Positions 35,648 to 45,116 of a stretch of DNA of 64,000 nucleotides are shown here, piece by piece. The notes under the pieces are model-generated. The model ran no database searches. It saw only the letters and a program-made list of their open reading frames with translations, and had not been told where the DNA came from. This stretch comes from Enterovibrio qingdaonensis. Lineage in GTDB: Bacteria > Pseudomonadota > Gammaproteobacteria > Enterobacterales > Vibrionaceae. The stretch covers positions 1 to 64,000 of the forward strand of contig NZ_JAJUBB010000017.1 of NCBI RefSeq assembly GCF_028683135.1. Direction: 5' to 3'. The translations under genes and the position numbers were made by a program. The stretch's first letter is position 1; each line of letters opens with the position of its first letter.

Positions 35648-37268
35648 AAAAGTCCGCCGCATTCGACTCTGGTACATCATGACTCCAGAAATGGTTTTGC
35701 TGCTCTGAATCTTGATCCATCAGTTCACTTGCTCTGTTGACCAAGTAGCGACCGCTGGCTTGACGAATGTCTTCTGGCACTCGCTGTCCATCTGCTAAAT
35801 AAGTCACAGGAAGGGCGTTTTCGATGGTCACGCTCAATAATTCCCCAAGGCTGAGGGATTCATCCAGTTTCGTTAATACGCACCCCGATAATGGGATGCG
35901 TCGAAAATGATCAATGGTCTCTTGTAACACGCGACGCTGTGAAGTGGCGGGCAACACGAGTAGGCTCCGAATGTGGGAGCCACTGCTTTGAATCAGAGTA
36001 TCTAGTTGTTCTGAAAGCCTTAGATCCCGTTGCCCCATACCAGCAGTGTCCAACAGAATCAGTCGACGATGACGTAACTGATAAAGAATATCGGCAAGTG
36101 CTTCCGCATCTTTAGCAACTTTTACTGGGCAACCTAAGATTCTTCCATAGGTAGCAAGTTGCTCGTGAGCCCCAATTCTAAAGGTGTCCGTCGTCACCAA
36201 CGCAATCTCTTCAGGACCAAAATCCATCGCAGCGCGTGCTGCTAACTTAGCGATGGTGGTTGTTTTCCCCACCCCTGTTGGTCCTAGAAGGGCAATAACG
36301 CCGCCAGTTTCCAACAAGTTTTCACTTGACGTAATCACTTGATCCGCAAGCAGTTCAAGCAGTTCTGACCACGCTTCATTCGGCGGTGTTTCTTCCGGAA
36401 TGTATCCGGCTAATTGGTCGGCTAAAACCGGTGAAAGGCCGAACCTTTCGAGACGCTTAATGAGCATCGCTCTAAGCGGCTCTTTACGTTCAACCTCTTG
36501 CCACATCAGCCCTGAAAGTTGATGCTCTAACAAGCTGCGAATACTTGCCATTTCTTTGCGCATCGCTTCAATTTCGTCAGGCTGGCGAGGCGAAGACTTT
36601 CGTGACTCATAACGTGTCGCATCGAGACGATTTTCTTGGCGCGCTTCCTGACGATTTGGGAATCGTTCATCACGTCGCTGCAATTCGTCACGTTTTTGAC
36701 GATACAGACGATCCAGTTCCTGACCTTTCGCTTGCTGGACGTTATTTGTTGGCGCACGACCATAACCTTGGCCGTTTGCACCGTTGTTATTTTGACGAGG
36801 CGACGCTTGTTTTGCGGCACCATAGTTTGATTCTGACTGACGGCGACGCGCTTCATTTTGACGCGCAAGCAATGCGGTCAAAGAATCGGCTTCCGGTTCA
36901 ATATTTTTGTCTTTGTCAGTATCGGACAACTGCGTTTGGTAACGGTCGAGCAAGCTTGAGAACTTACTCCCTAGCGCACTGCCAAGCGGTTTACGCGCAG
37001 CCTCTTTGCTGATATCACGGCGCAAATGCACCTTATCTTCAGCCAATCTGCGCGTCTGCTGAGCTCGCTCCATATTTTGCGCGACCTGCGTACGTGCAGT
37101 CTCTTTTCGCAAATCACGGGTTGGCGCTTCAGTGTCTACTGCAGCCACGATTTCGACACCACCGGTCACTTTTTTGTTTGACATGATCACCGCATCCGAG
37201 CCGAGTGCTTCTTTCACTTCGGCAAGCGCGGTACGCATGTCTTTTGCAAAAAATCGTTTTATCTTCAA
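35640..37268 (-). CDS. flhF: Flagellar placement GTPase FlhF
   Basis: SRP-family GTPase that recruits the first flagellar components to the pole. The 542 residues show an N-terminal basic B domain (MKIKRFFAKDMRTALAEVKEALG), a long Gln/Arg-rich linker (about 140-230), an N domain and the G domain with LLGPTGVGKTTTIAKLAARAA, VTTDTFRIGA, LLDTAGMGQRD and LTKLDES. It lies between flhA and flhG. Confidence 0.95.
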   Translation of the reverse strand: MKIKRFFAKDMRTALAEVKEALGSDAVIMSNKKVTGGVEIVAAVDTEAPTRDLRKETARTQVAQNMERAQQTRRLAEDKVHLRRDISKEAARKPLGSALGSKFSSLLDRYQTQLSDTDKDKNIEPEADSLTALLARQNEARRRQSESNYGAAKQASPRQNNNGANGQGYGRAPTNNVQQAKGQELDRLYRQKRDELQRRDERFPNRQEARQENRLDATRYESRKSSPRQPDEIEAMRKEMASIRSLLEHQLSGLMWQEVERKEPLRAMLIKRLERFGLSPVLADQLAGYIPEETPPNEAWSELLELLADQVITSSENLLETGGVIALLGPTGVGKTTTIAKLAARAAMDFGPEEIALVTTDTFRIGAHEQLATYGRILGCPVKVAKDAEALADILYQLRHRRLILLDTAGMGQRDLRLSEQLDTLIQSSGSHIRSLLVLPATSQRRVLQETIDHFRRIPLSGCVLTKLDESLSLGELLSVTIENALPVTYLADGQRVPEDIRQASGRYLVNRASELMDQDSEQQNHFWSHDVPESNAADFYD

Positions 37269-37299
37269 AATCGTTGTCCTGATTTACTGATGCTCAGCA

Positions 37300-39405
37300 T
37301 CAGTTGCCAACTGCTCTTACAATTCTTATTTGTTTTTCATCCGGCACTTCTTGATAAGACAAGACGCGCAAGGATGGGATCGTGTTCTTCACAAATTTGG
37401 CTAGCGTTGATCTCAACACGCCGGATGTGAGAAGAACGGCAGGCTCACCTTGCAACTCTTGTTGCTGTGTCGCCTCAGACAAACTTTGCTGCAATCGCTC
37501 AGCCAGTCCAGGTTCAATACCTGTCGATTCACCACCAGATGCTTGCATAGTTTTATGCAATATCTGTTCCAATTCAGGCACCAGCGTAATCACCGGTAGC
37601 TCTGGAGCTATACCGTTGATTTCTTGTACGATTAAACGTTTGAGGGAAATACGAACTGCCGCGGTTAGGATGTCGGGATCTTGACTCTTCGGCGCATACT
37701 CAGAGAGCGTTTGGATTATGGTTCGAACATCTCGAATAGGAATGGCTTCATTGAGTAAGTTCTGCATCACTTTCACAACAACGCCCAACGAGACCAAATC
37801 AGGAATAAGCCCCTCAACCAGACGAGGTGCTTGCTTCGCCAACATATCAATAAGGTTCTGCGCTTCTTCATGCCCGAGCAAGCGCTCAGCATTATTCGTA
37901 AGCATTTGACTTAGGTGCGTTGCTAACACAGTCGCGGAGTCAACAACGGTATAACCCAACGCTTGCGCATGCTCTCGCTGTGCTTTATCAATCCATACGG
38001 CTTCAAGTCCAAACGCAGGATCAACGGTAGGCTCGCCATCAATCGGCCCAAAGACTTGCCCTGGATTGATCGCCAACTCTTTGTCAGGACGTATATCGGC
38101 TTCACCGACTGCAACGCCCATCAAGGTGATTCGGTAGCTGTTTGGCGGAAGCTCCAAATTGTCGCGGATATGAACAGGTGGCACCAAGAAACCAAAGTCT
38201 TGCGACAGCTTCTTACGCACACCTTTTACGCGGTCGAGCAGCTCGCCGCCCTGATCACGATCCACCATCGGGATGAGGCGATAGCCAACCTCTAGACCTA
38301 TCACATCGACGGGTTGTACATCATCCCATGAAAGCTCTTTGGGTTTAGGTGGTGCAAGTTCCTGCTTCGGCGTCTCTTCTGCCGCCACTTTCGCTTTTTC
38401 GATTTGCTTGGTTTTCCAATACGCAAACCCACCACAAATCGCGGCGAGAGTCAGGAATGGTATGTGCGGCATACCGGGGACAATACCCATAATGAAGAGT
38501 ATGCCGGTGGAAATAATCAGTGCTTTGGGATTGTCGACAAGTTGAAAGACCAGTTGCTGGCCCATGTCTTCATCGGTATTTTGACGCGTTACCATCATTG
38601 CCGCACCAATCGATAGCAACAACGACGGGATTTGCGCAACCAAACCATCACCAATGGTCAAAAGCGTATAGATTTCAATCGCATCTGAAAAGGCAAGGCC
38701 GTGCTGCATCATACCGATGATCAGGCCGCCAACGATGTTGATAACCAAGATCAGAATACCTGCGATAGCATCCCCTTTCACGAACTTGGACGCACCGTCC
38801 ATTGAACCGTAAAAGTCAGCCTCTTTCGTCACTTCCTGACGGCGAGTACGTGCTTGGTCTTGGTTGATTAGACCGGCGTTCAAGTCCGCATCAATCGCCA
38901 TTTGCTTACCCGGCAATGCGTCCAAGGTGAAACGCGCGCTCACCTCAGAGATACGACCCGCACCTTTCGTGACAACCATAAAGTTAATGATCATCAAAAT
39001 GAGGAAGACCACCAAACCGACGGCATAGTTACCACCGATAACGACCGAACCAAAGGCTTCAATAACTTCACCCGCAGCACCCGGCCCTTCGTGACCATGT
39101 AGCAGTACTACACGGGTTGAGGCCACGTTCAATGCTAGACGCATCAAGGTCGCAATCAGAAGTACGGTAGGGAATGCTGCAAAATCCAGCGGTCTACGCG
39201 TGTAAACCGTCACTAGAAGCACAACCAAAGACAATGCAATGTTGAATGAAAACATCAGGTCAAGCAGGATTGCCGGCATTGGCAATACCACCATCGCCAG
39301 CGTTGACAACACCAGCAGTGGCGCGCCAATCGAGGGGAAGGAACCTCCGCGCTTGAACGGCAGTTTGTCTTGGACCTTGTCGTAAAACGGCAAAGAGAGC
39401 TTCAT
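37300..39405 (-). CDS. flhA: Flagellar type III export gate protein FlhA
   Basis: Inner-membrane export gate of 701 residues with eight predicted membrane segments in the first 330 residues and a large cytoplasmic domain that docks chaperone-substrate complexes. The FHIPEP signature is visible as TRRPLDFAAFPTVLLIATLMRLALNVASTR, and the ion-path segment as FTLDALPGKQMAIDADLNAGLI. First gene of the flhA-flhF-flhG-fliA-che operon, with a sigma-54 type element upstream. Confidence 0.97.
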   Translation of the reverse strand: MKLSLPFYDKVQDKLPFKRGGSFPSIGAPLLVLSTLAMVVLPMPAILLDLMFSFNIALSLVVLLVTVYTRRPLDFAAFPTVLLIATLMRLALNVASTRVVLLHGHEGPGAAGEVIEAFGSVVIGGNYAVGLVVFLILMIINFMVVTKGAGRISEVSARFTLDALPGKQMAIDADLNAGLINQDQARTRRQEVTKEADFYGSMDGASKFVKGDAIAGILILVINIVGGLIIGMMQHGLAFSDAIEIYTLLTIGDGLVAQIPSLLLSIGAAMMVTRQNTDEDMGQQLVFQLVDNPKALIISTGILFIMGIVPGMPHIPFLTLAAICGGFAYWKTKQIEKAKVAAEETPKQELAPPKPKELSWDDVQPVDVIGLEVGYRLIPMVDRDQGGELLDRVKGVRKKLSQDFGFLVPPVHIRDNLELPPNSYRITLMGVAVGEADIRPDKELAINPGQVFGPIDGEPTVDPAFGLEAVWIDKAQREHAQALGYTVVDSATVLATHLSQMLTNNAERLLGHEEAQNLIDMLAKQAPRLVEGLIPDLVSLGVVVKVMQNLLNEAIPIRDVRTIIQTLSEYAPKSQDPDILTAAVRISLKRLIVQEINGIAPELPVITLVPELEQILHKTMQASGGESTGIEPGLAERLQQSLSEATQQQELQGEPAVLLTSGVLRSTLAKFVKNTIPSLRVLSYQEVPDEKQIRIVRAVGN

Positions 39406-39446
39406 GAGTGATTTTTAGTCGTTTTTCTGGGTAATGACGAAGCATT

Positions 39447-39464
39447 ATGCAAAAAACAAACCAA
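39447..39464 (-). promoter_or_regulatory. Sigma-54 type promoter of the flhA operon
   Basis: TTGGTTTGTTTTTTGCAT on the minus strand: GG, ten bases, GC, with TTGG and TTGCAT ends. It is 42 bases before the flhA ATG. The centre of the -24 box (TTT instead of CAC) is non-consensus. Confidence 0.65.
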
Positions 39465-39509
39465 AATAATTAGTGCTTTATTTCAATAAATTAGAAGATT
39501 GGCATCACA

Positions 39510-40643
39510 TCAGTGACGTAATTCTGGCGGTATGGGTAATTGTTGATCAGCTAAGGTTTTAGGCTTGCGACCACGGCCGTTTTTGTATTGCTTGAGCTGG
39601 AAGACATACGCGAGCAATTGCGCAACTGCCGCAAACAAACCGTCAGGAATTTGTTGCTCAAGTTCGGTACTGAAATAGACTGCACGCGCCAACGGGGGCG
39701 CGGGTACGATGGTGATGTCATGTTCTGCTGCAATTTCTCTAATCTTAAGCGCGAGGAAGTCGGTTCCTTTCGCCACCACAATCGGGGCCCTGTCAATTTT
39801 GCTGTCATAGCGCAATGCCACCGAATAGTGCTCCGGGTTGGTGATGATAACGTCAGCAGATGGCACTTCAGACATCATTCGCCGTTGCGCCATTTCACGC
39901 TGCAACATACGAATACGCCCTTTTACTTCAGGCTTACCTTCCGTTTCTTTGTATTCATCTTTGATTTCTTGCTTGGTCATTTTGAGCTGTTCATTGTGTT
40001 GCCAAATTTGAAATGGCACATCAATCGCCACAACCACCAGCAATGAGCAGCAGATCAAAAGAACAAAGTTGAGCAAGATATCTAACGCGTGGTAGAGGTT
40101 TGTTGGAAAGGTCTCGATATTTAGCTGGAAGAAGTCTTCTACACTCGCCCACATCAAGTAGAAGGCCACGCCTGATACCAGCGCAACTTTTAAAATCGAC
40201 TTTATCAATTCAACCCAGCTTTGCTTGCCAAACATGCGTTTGATGCCTTGAAGCGGGCTCATCTTGGACAACTTGGGGCGTGCTGCTTCCCAAGAAAACG
40301 ATACACCACCCAGTGCGGACGCGCCTATCAGACCTGCCACAAATAACATGCTCAACACTAAAGAAAGAGGCCACGCGATATGGAATATTGCGCCATACGA
40401 GATAATTCCAAGCGTGGTGACGTCAAATATTTCCTCTCGTGAGAGAGTGAAAAACTTACGCATGATTTCCATCAACGCAACGCCTAGACCTTCGCCAAAC
40501 CACATCAAAGAAACCGCACCGATAATCAGTACTGCAACCGATGCCAGTTCTCTTGAGCGCGGAACCTGACCCTTTTCCCGCGCCTGCTGCCGCCTTCGGG
40601 GCGTGGCTTCTTCTGTGCGTTCTTGACCGTCGTTCTCAGCCAT
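39510..40643 (-). CDS. flhB: Flagellar export switch protein FlhB
   Basis: Inner-membrane component of the export apparatus that switches from rod/hook to filament substrates after self-cleavage. The 377 residues have four membrane segments, the linker near 210-265 and the cleavage motif at 269-272. The motif here reads Asn-Pro-Glu-His rather than Asn-Pro-Thr-His; the essential Asn-Pro is kept. The start shares one base with fliR. The separate FhlB-like gene resembles its C-terminal half. Confidence 0.96.
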   Translation of the reverse strand: MAENDGQERTEEATPRRRQQAREKGQVPRSRELASVAVLIIGAVSLMWFGEGLGVALMEIMRKFFTLSREEIFDVTTLGIISYGAIFHIAWPLSLVLSMLFVAGLIGASALGGVSFSWEAARPKLSKMSPLQGIKRMFGKQSWVELIKSILKVALVSGVAFYLMWASVEDFFQLNIETFPTNLYHALDILLNFVLLICCSLLVVVAIDVPFQIWQHNEQLKMTKQEIKDEYKETEGKPEVKGRIRMLQREMAQRRMMSEVPSADVIITNPEHYSVALRYDSKIDRAPIVVAKGTDFLALKIREIAAEHDITIVPAPPLARAVYFSTELEQQIPDGLFAAVAQLLAYVFQLKQYKNGRGRKPKTLADQQLPIPPELRH

Positions 40644-41440
40644 CAGGCACCCCCGCCTACCGTACAGTCGAGACGAATTAAGTCACAGATGGCATCCACA
40701 CCCGTTTCCCAATGGTTGAGGTAATGAGGCAAAATGCCACTTAACAAGTACATACTGATCAAAAGACCAACAAGTAACGCAAAAGAAAAACCCAGAGAGA
40801 AAATATTTAGCTGTGGTGCTGCACGCGTCATCACACCAAAGGACATGTTCACGATAAGAAGCGCGATAATCCCTGCCAATGCCATGCCCAATGCCACACT
40901 AAACATGATGCCGAACCAACTGGCTAAGAGGCGATAATCCGCAGCTTGAAGCGTTTCACCGACAGGTAAACTCTTAAAGCTCATCATGACGAGGTTGAGC
41001 ATCTGAAGATGACCGTCTGTTGCGAGAAACAACATGGTTGCGACGAACAGATAGAACTGACCAAGAAGTGGCGTGTTCTGACCGTTTGCGGGGTCAACCA
41101 TTGAGGCAAAGCCCAAACTCGATTGCATACCGATAATCTGGCCTAACAGCACGAATGTTTGCATCACAAACTGTGTGACCGTCCCCATGGCGATACCGAT
41201 AATAATTTGTTGGGCCAACACCAAGAAGCCGCCATAAGACAACAGCTCAATTGACGACGGAACTTGCGGTAAAGCAGGCATCACCGCAAAGGTAATCGCT
41301 AAAGACAGATACAATCTCACACGCACGGGTACGTAACGGGCACCAAAGAAGGTCATCGTCATCATCATTGATGAGATGCGCGTCAGCGGCCAGAAAAACT
41401 GAGCCATCCAATCGAGAATAATATCTGCGGGGTATTCCAT
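40643..41440 (-). CDS. fliR: Flagellar export protein FliR
   Basis: Core export-gate membrane protein of 265 residues with six hydrophobic stretches. It forms the export pore with FliP and FliQ. Recognisable segments are PVRVRLYLSLAITFAVMP and GMQSSLGFASMVDPANGQNTPLLGQFY. It is 13 bases after fliQ and overlaps flhB by one base. Confidence 0.95.
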   Translation of the reverse strand: MEYPADIILDWMAQFFWPLTRISSMMMTMTFFGARYVPVRVRLYLSLAITFAVMPALPQVPSSIELLSYGGFLVLAQQIIIGIAMGTVTQFVMQTFVLLGQIIGMQSSLGFASMVDPANGQNTPLLGQFYLFVATMLFLATDGHLQMLNLVMMSFKSLPVGETLQAADYRLLASWFGIMFSVALGMALAGIIALLIVNMSFGVMTRAAPQLNIFSLGFSFALLVGLLISMYLLSGILPHYLNHWETGVDAICDLIRLDCTVGGGA

Positions 41441-41453
41441 CGACGCTATTGCC

Positions 41454-41723
41454 TCAATACAGCAACATCGGTATTTCTTCTACCAACCGGAAGAAATACT
41501 CCATCAGCATGCGGGTCATCCAGTGTCCAAATACCATCAACGCGATCAGTGTTGCAATCAAACGCGGTAAGAAACTGAGTGTTTGTTCGTTGATGGACGT
41601 GGCGGCCTGAAAAACAGCCACGATAAGACCAACGATAAGACCGGGAATAATAATGGCCGAAACCATGATCAGAATGAGATAGAGCGCATCCTGGAATAGC
41701 TCAACAAACGCTTCTGGTGCCAT
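41454..41723 (-). CDS. fliQ: Flagellar export protein FliQ
   Basis: Small two-helix membrane protein of 89 residues of the FliPQR pore, with the conserved GLIVGLIVAVFQAATSINEQTLSFLPRL segment. It is nine bases after fliP. Confidence 0.95.
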   Translation of the reverse strand: MAPEAFVELFQDALYLILIMVSAIIIPGLIVGLIVAVFQAATSINEQTLSFLPRLIATLIALMVFGHWMTRMLMEYFFRLVEEIPMLLY

Positions 41724-41732
41724 GACTCACTC

Positions 41733-42569
41733 CTACCCAAAACTGCCGGCAAGTGTCGACAGAATCAGATTCCAGCCGTCCACCAACACAAATAGCATCA
41801 GCTTAAACGGCAACGATACAATCATTGGCGATAGCATCATCATACCCATCGCCATCAACACGGATGCCACCACCAAGTCGATAATCAAAAACGGCAGGAA
41901 CAACATAAACCCTATCTGGAATGCCGTTTTCAACTCTGAGGTGATGAAGGCAGGGATCAGCACCGTCATTGGCACCAACTCGGGGTCCGTTGCGTCCGAA
42001 CCCGACATGTTCACAAAGGTTTCCAAATCTTTGACGCGCGTTTGCTGCAACATAAATTCACGAAGAGGGATTTGAACGCGATCAAACGCTTCTCTAGAAG
42101 AAATTTCTTCATTGAGATATGGCTGAACCGCCGTAACGTTCATTCTGTCTATCACTGGCGACATAATGAAAAACGTCAGAAACATGGCGATACCGATGAT
42201 CACCTGATTCGACGGTGTCTGCTGCAAGCCCATAGCCTGTCGCAAGATAGACATCACCACCACAATTCGGGTAAATGAAGTCATCAAGATGACAATCGCA
42301 GGCAGAAAACCTAACGCTGTCATCATCGCCAGTATTTGCAACGTTACAGAATAGTCTTCGCTGCCATCTGGGTTGACCGTCATGGTTAATGCTGGAATGC
42401 CACTGCCATTTCTTGCTTGCATCATCGACGCTTCCCCTGCGTTATTGATCAGGGTTTCCGTGACAGATTCAGAGGCAGGCACGGCCTCTTCTTCCGCAAA
42501 TGCAGACGGTGTGAGCATAAAACAGCAAAGTGCCAGAAAAATGGCACTGACAGATTTAAGACGCATCAT
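41733..42569 (-). CDS. fliP: Flagellar export protein FliP
   Basis: Pore-forming export-gate protein of 278 residues with a cleavable signal sequence (ending near SAFA), a periplasmic stretch and four membrane segments. The family core [46 protein letters not shown] is at about 90-135. The start overlaps fliO by 14 bases. Confidence 0.96.
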   Translation of the reverse strand: MMRLKSVSAIFLALCCFMLTPSAFAEEEAVPASESVTETLINNAGEASMMQARNGSGIPALTMTVNPDGSEDYSVTLQILAMMTALGFLPAIVILMTSFTRIVVVMSILRQAMGLQQTPSNQVIIGIAMFLTFFIMSPVIDRMNVTAVQPYLNEEISSREAFDRVQIPLREFMLQQTRVKDLETFVNMSGSDATDPELVPMTVLIPAFITSELKTAFQIGFMLFLPFLIIDLVVASVLMAMGMMMLSPMIVSLPFKLMLFVLVDGWNLILSTLAGSFG

Positions 42570-42948
42570 TTTTTTTCAGAATATGGTTAAGTTGAGAAGA
42601 AAACGACGGTGTCGTCGGCGCGGATGTTTCCATTGGCTTATCCAAACTTTTTATCAAAGTGATTTGGCTCGCGGTCACACCTACCAGCACTTGTTCACCG
42701 TTAACATCGAGCACGACGACTCGCTCTTTTTGCCCAAGAGGCAACTGGCTAATTACCTTCAACCCTGACTTAGAGCCCATCATAGAAGGGACTTGCATGC
42801 GCTTCAGTAACCATGCCAAACCGAAAATCAGGCCAATGACAAACAGTAAAGCGACAAATGTCGTTGCTAAACTTTCGCCATCAGGCGCAGCAGCGAAAGC
42901 ACTCGGTGCGTAAATCAGTCCAATCAGAGCAAGTCGCAGGAAAGCCAT
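42556..42948 (-). CDS. fliO: Flagellar assembly protein FliO
   Basis: Bitopic membrane protein of 130 residues that scaffolds FliP assembly. It has an N-terminal signal-like segment, a membrane helix at about 30-48 ([20 protein letters not shown]) and a cytoplasmic domain with [27 protein letters not shown]. It is separated from fliN by 115 bases that contain a terminator-like hairpin. Confidence 0.93.
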   Translation of the reverse strand: MAFLRLALIGLIYAPSAFAAAPDGESLATTFVALLFVIGLIFGLAWLLKRMQVPSMMGSKSGLKVISQLPLGQKERVVVLDVNGEQVLVGVTASQITLIKSLDKPMETSAPTTPSFSSQLNHILKKNDAS

Positions 42949-43011
42949 TTGGGTCTTCTTCTTCAGCCAAAAAACAGGGGGTGTTTGCTCTGTTAAGCAA
43001 AATTCAGGCCG

Positions 43012-43037
43012 AAAAAAAACACACCCAAAGGGATGTG
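43012..43037 (-). terminator. Terminator-like attenuator between fliN and fliO
   Basis: On the minus strand CACATCCC / GGGTGTG form a seven-pair stem with one bulged T and a three-base loop, followed by eight T residues. It lies inside the fliK-to-flhB operon, so partial termination between fliN and fliO is possible. Confidence 0.6.
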
Positions 43038-43063
43038 CTTTTTAAGCCAAGAAAGGCGCGCTA

Positions 43064-43453
43064 TTAACGCAGCTTCTTAATACGTTCGGTTTGGCTGATT
43101 ACGTCAGTCAGACGAATACCAAACTTATCGTTGACCACAACAACCTCACCATGCGCAATGAGTGTGCCGTTGACCAAAACATCCAATGATTCACCTGCCA
43201 ACCTGTCTAACTCAACGACTGAGCCTTGGTTCAATTGCAGCAAGTTACGAATGTTGATATTGGTTCGTCCGACTTCCATCGAAATCGTCACGGGAATATC
43301 TAAAATAGCATCCAGTTTTCGGATTTCGTCAGCATTCATCGGTGGCGCTTCATCGACAAGCTCATCCAGCGGTGCCGTTTGTACGTCGTCTCCACCTTCT
43401 ACTTCAGCTTGTTCAGCAAGTGCTGCAGCCCAATCGTCTTCTACGTCACTCAT
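43064..43453 (-). CDS. fliN: Flagellar motor switch protein FliN
   Basis: C-ring component of 129 residues. The C-terminal SpoA domain is intact (about 45-129: LDAILDIPVTISMEVGRTNINIRNLL, VNGTLIAHGEVVVVNDKFGIRLTDVIS). The N-terminal 40 residues are acidic. It lies 27 bases after fliM. Confidence 0.96.
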   Translation of the reverse strand: MSDVEDDWAAALAEQAEVEGGDDVQTAPLDELVDEAPPMNADEIRKLDAILDIPVTISMEVGRTNINIRNLLQLNQGSVVELDRLAGESLDVLVNGTLIAHGEVVVVNDKFGIRLTDVISQTERIKKLR

Positions 43454-43480
43454 GATTCTTCACCACATGGTTTATCAGTT

Positions 43481-44548
43481 TTAATCATCGCTATCACTGC
43501 TGTTATTTTCATCTAGGTTTTCAAGCGCTAAGAACTCTTCGTCCTCTTCTAACAGCACGATATCGCTTTTCGCCACTTCTGGGCGTTTGAGTTTTTCAGT
43601 AATCTTGATAGCAAGGTTGTCGTTTGCCTGTCCCATCTTCCCTCTAAAGGTTGGAAGATCTTCCACAAAGACGGTACAGGCATCCGGCATTTTCACAGGA
43701 ATCACATCCCCGACTTGAAGCTCCATCATGTCGCGAAGCGACAAGGTTGTATCCAGAAGTTTAGCTGTCAGCTTCACTTCTACATCCATCACCTCATCTT
43801 GCAGTGCTTTAGACCAGCGAAGGTCTGTATCCATCTTGTCACTTTGGATACCCGCATCGAGCAATTCACGGATTGGCTCCACCATCGAGTAAGGCATGAC
43901 AACGTGAAAATCGCCACCACCTCCGTCTAACTCGATATGGAATGAGCTTACGACGATAACTTCCGTCGGACTCACGATGTTCGCCATCGCAGGGTTCACT
44001 TCTGAATCGAGGTATTCAAACTCGACCTTCATGACCGGAGCCCACGCATCCTTGTAGTCTTCAAACACCAACTTAAGCAGCATTTGAATGACGCGTCGCT
44101 CTGTTGGGGTGAATTCACGACCCTCAATACGGGCATGAAAACGGCCATCACCGCCAAAAAAGTTTTCCACAAGAATAAAGACTAATCGTGCTTCCATGGT
44201 TACGAGAGACGTCCCTTTTAGAGGACGGAATCTCACCATGTTCAGACTCGTCGGCACAAACAGCGTATTTTGGTACTCACCAAACTTCACCATTTGAACG
44301 CCGTTAATCGAAACCTCCGCGGTTTTGCGCAACATATTAAACAAGCTGATACGCATATGGCGCGCAAAACGCTCGTTGATCAGTTCCAACGTAGGCATAC
44401 GCCCACGTACGATGCGGTCTTGAGATGAGAAGTCGAAATTTGAGGCGGAAGCTACATCACCCCCACCCGATTCGGGTTCGTCATCTTCAACATCGTCTAC
44501 ACCATGAAGGAGAGCATCAATTTCGTCTTGACTGAGTAGGTCGGTCAC
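43481..44548 (-). CDS. fliM: Flagellar motor switch protein FliM
   Basis: C-ring switch protein of 355 residues. The N-terminal CheY-P-binding peptide LLSQDEIDALLHG is at 4-16, the middle domain has NMLRKTAEVSINGVQMVKFGEY, and the C-terminal SpoA domain has LQVGDVIPVKMPDACTVFVEDLPTFRGKMG. The acidic tail after about 335 is common in vibrios. It lies seven bases after fliL. Confidence 0.97.
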   Translation of the reverse strand: MTDLLSQDEIDALLHGVDDVEDDEPESGGGDVASASNFDFSSQDRIVRGRMPTLELINERFARHMRISLFNMLRKTAEVSINGVQMVKFGEYQNTLFVPTSLNMVRFRPLKGTSLVTMEARLVFILVENFFGGDGRFHARIEGREFTPTERRVIQMLLKLVFEDYKDAWAPVMKVEFEYLDSEVNPAMANIVSPTEVIVVSSFHIELDGGGGDFHVVMPYSMVEPIRELLDAGIQSDKMDTDLRWSKALQDEVMDVEVKLTAKLLDTTLSLRDMMELQVGDVIPVKMPDACTVFVEDLPTFRGKMGQANDNLAIKITEKLKRPEVAKSDIVLLEEDEEFLALENLDENNSSDSDD

Positions 44549-44555
44549 ATTGCAC

Positions 44556-45053
44556 CTATTGCATTACAAAGCCAGTAAATAGCACCCGCTCAACCACAGT
44601 TTTGCCGGTAACTTTTTCCATCGCAGCTTGAACGGTGTCAGCTGCCTGTTTACGAATTTCCACCTGTCCTTGTGGGGTTCTGAGCTGCTCAACCGTGGCG
44701 GCCCCAAACGTTGTGAGCAAGCTATGCTCAACAAGCGGTAAGTTTTGTTTTGCAAGTGATTCATTTGAATCACCACGCACCATTAATTGCACATTGACTT
44801 GAACCAAGCGCTGTTGAGAGTCACCCGTTACGTTAAACACAAAGGGCTGCGGCAAGGTGACATAAATCGCTTGTAAATTGACTGGCTCGGCTTCTTCTTC
44901 AATGACGATGTCATCTTTACCGCCACTGTCTCCGCCCGACATAAACAAGAACGCTCCTGCACCACCACCTAACAACAGAAGAGCGGCCACGATTATGATG
45001 ATAAGCTTTTTCTTACCGCCACCACCGCCTGCTTCAATATCTTCATCTGCCAT
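44556..45053 (-). CDS. fliL: Flagellar basal body-associated protein FliL
   Basis: Single-pass membrane protein of 165 residues that surrounds the stator at the motor. It has a glycine-rich and basic N-terminus (GGGGGKKK), a membrane helix at about 16-37 and a periplasmic stomatin-like domain (IYVTLPQPFVFNVTGDSQQRLVQVNVQLMVRG). It follows fliK after 62 bases that contain a hairpin. Confidence 0.94.
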   Translation of the reverse strand: MADEDIEAGGGGGKKKLIIIIVAALLLLGGGAGAFLFMSGGDSGGKDDIVIEEEAEPVNLQAIYVTLPQPFVFNVTGDSQQRLVQVNVQLMVRGDSNESLAKQNLPLVEHSLLTTFGAATVEQLRTPQGQVEIRKQAADTVQAAMEKVTGKTVVERVLFTGFVMQ

Positions 45054-45096
45054 GATAATCCTCGGTACCGTTAATTAAGTGTCTGTTTAAATACGC

Positions 45097-45116
45097 ATGT
45101 AGCATGAGTGCTACAT
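45097..45116 (-). other. Hairpin directly after the fliK stop codon
   Basis: Perfect 8-bp stem ATGTAGCA / TGCTACAT with a four-base loop, touching the fliK stop codon. There is no T tract on the minus strand, so it is more likely an RNA stability or coupling element than a terminator. Confidence 0.45.

Noticed and set aside
37286-37304. Hairpin ACTGATGC / GCATCAGT at the flhA stop as a terminator
   Set aside because: No T tract follows on the minus strand and flhF starts directly after it in the same operon.
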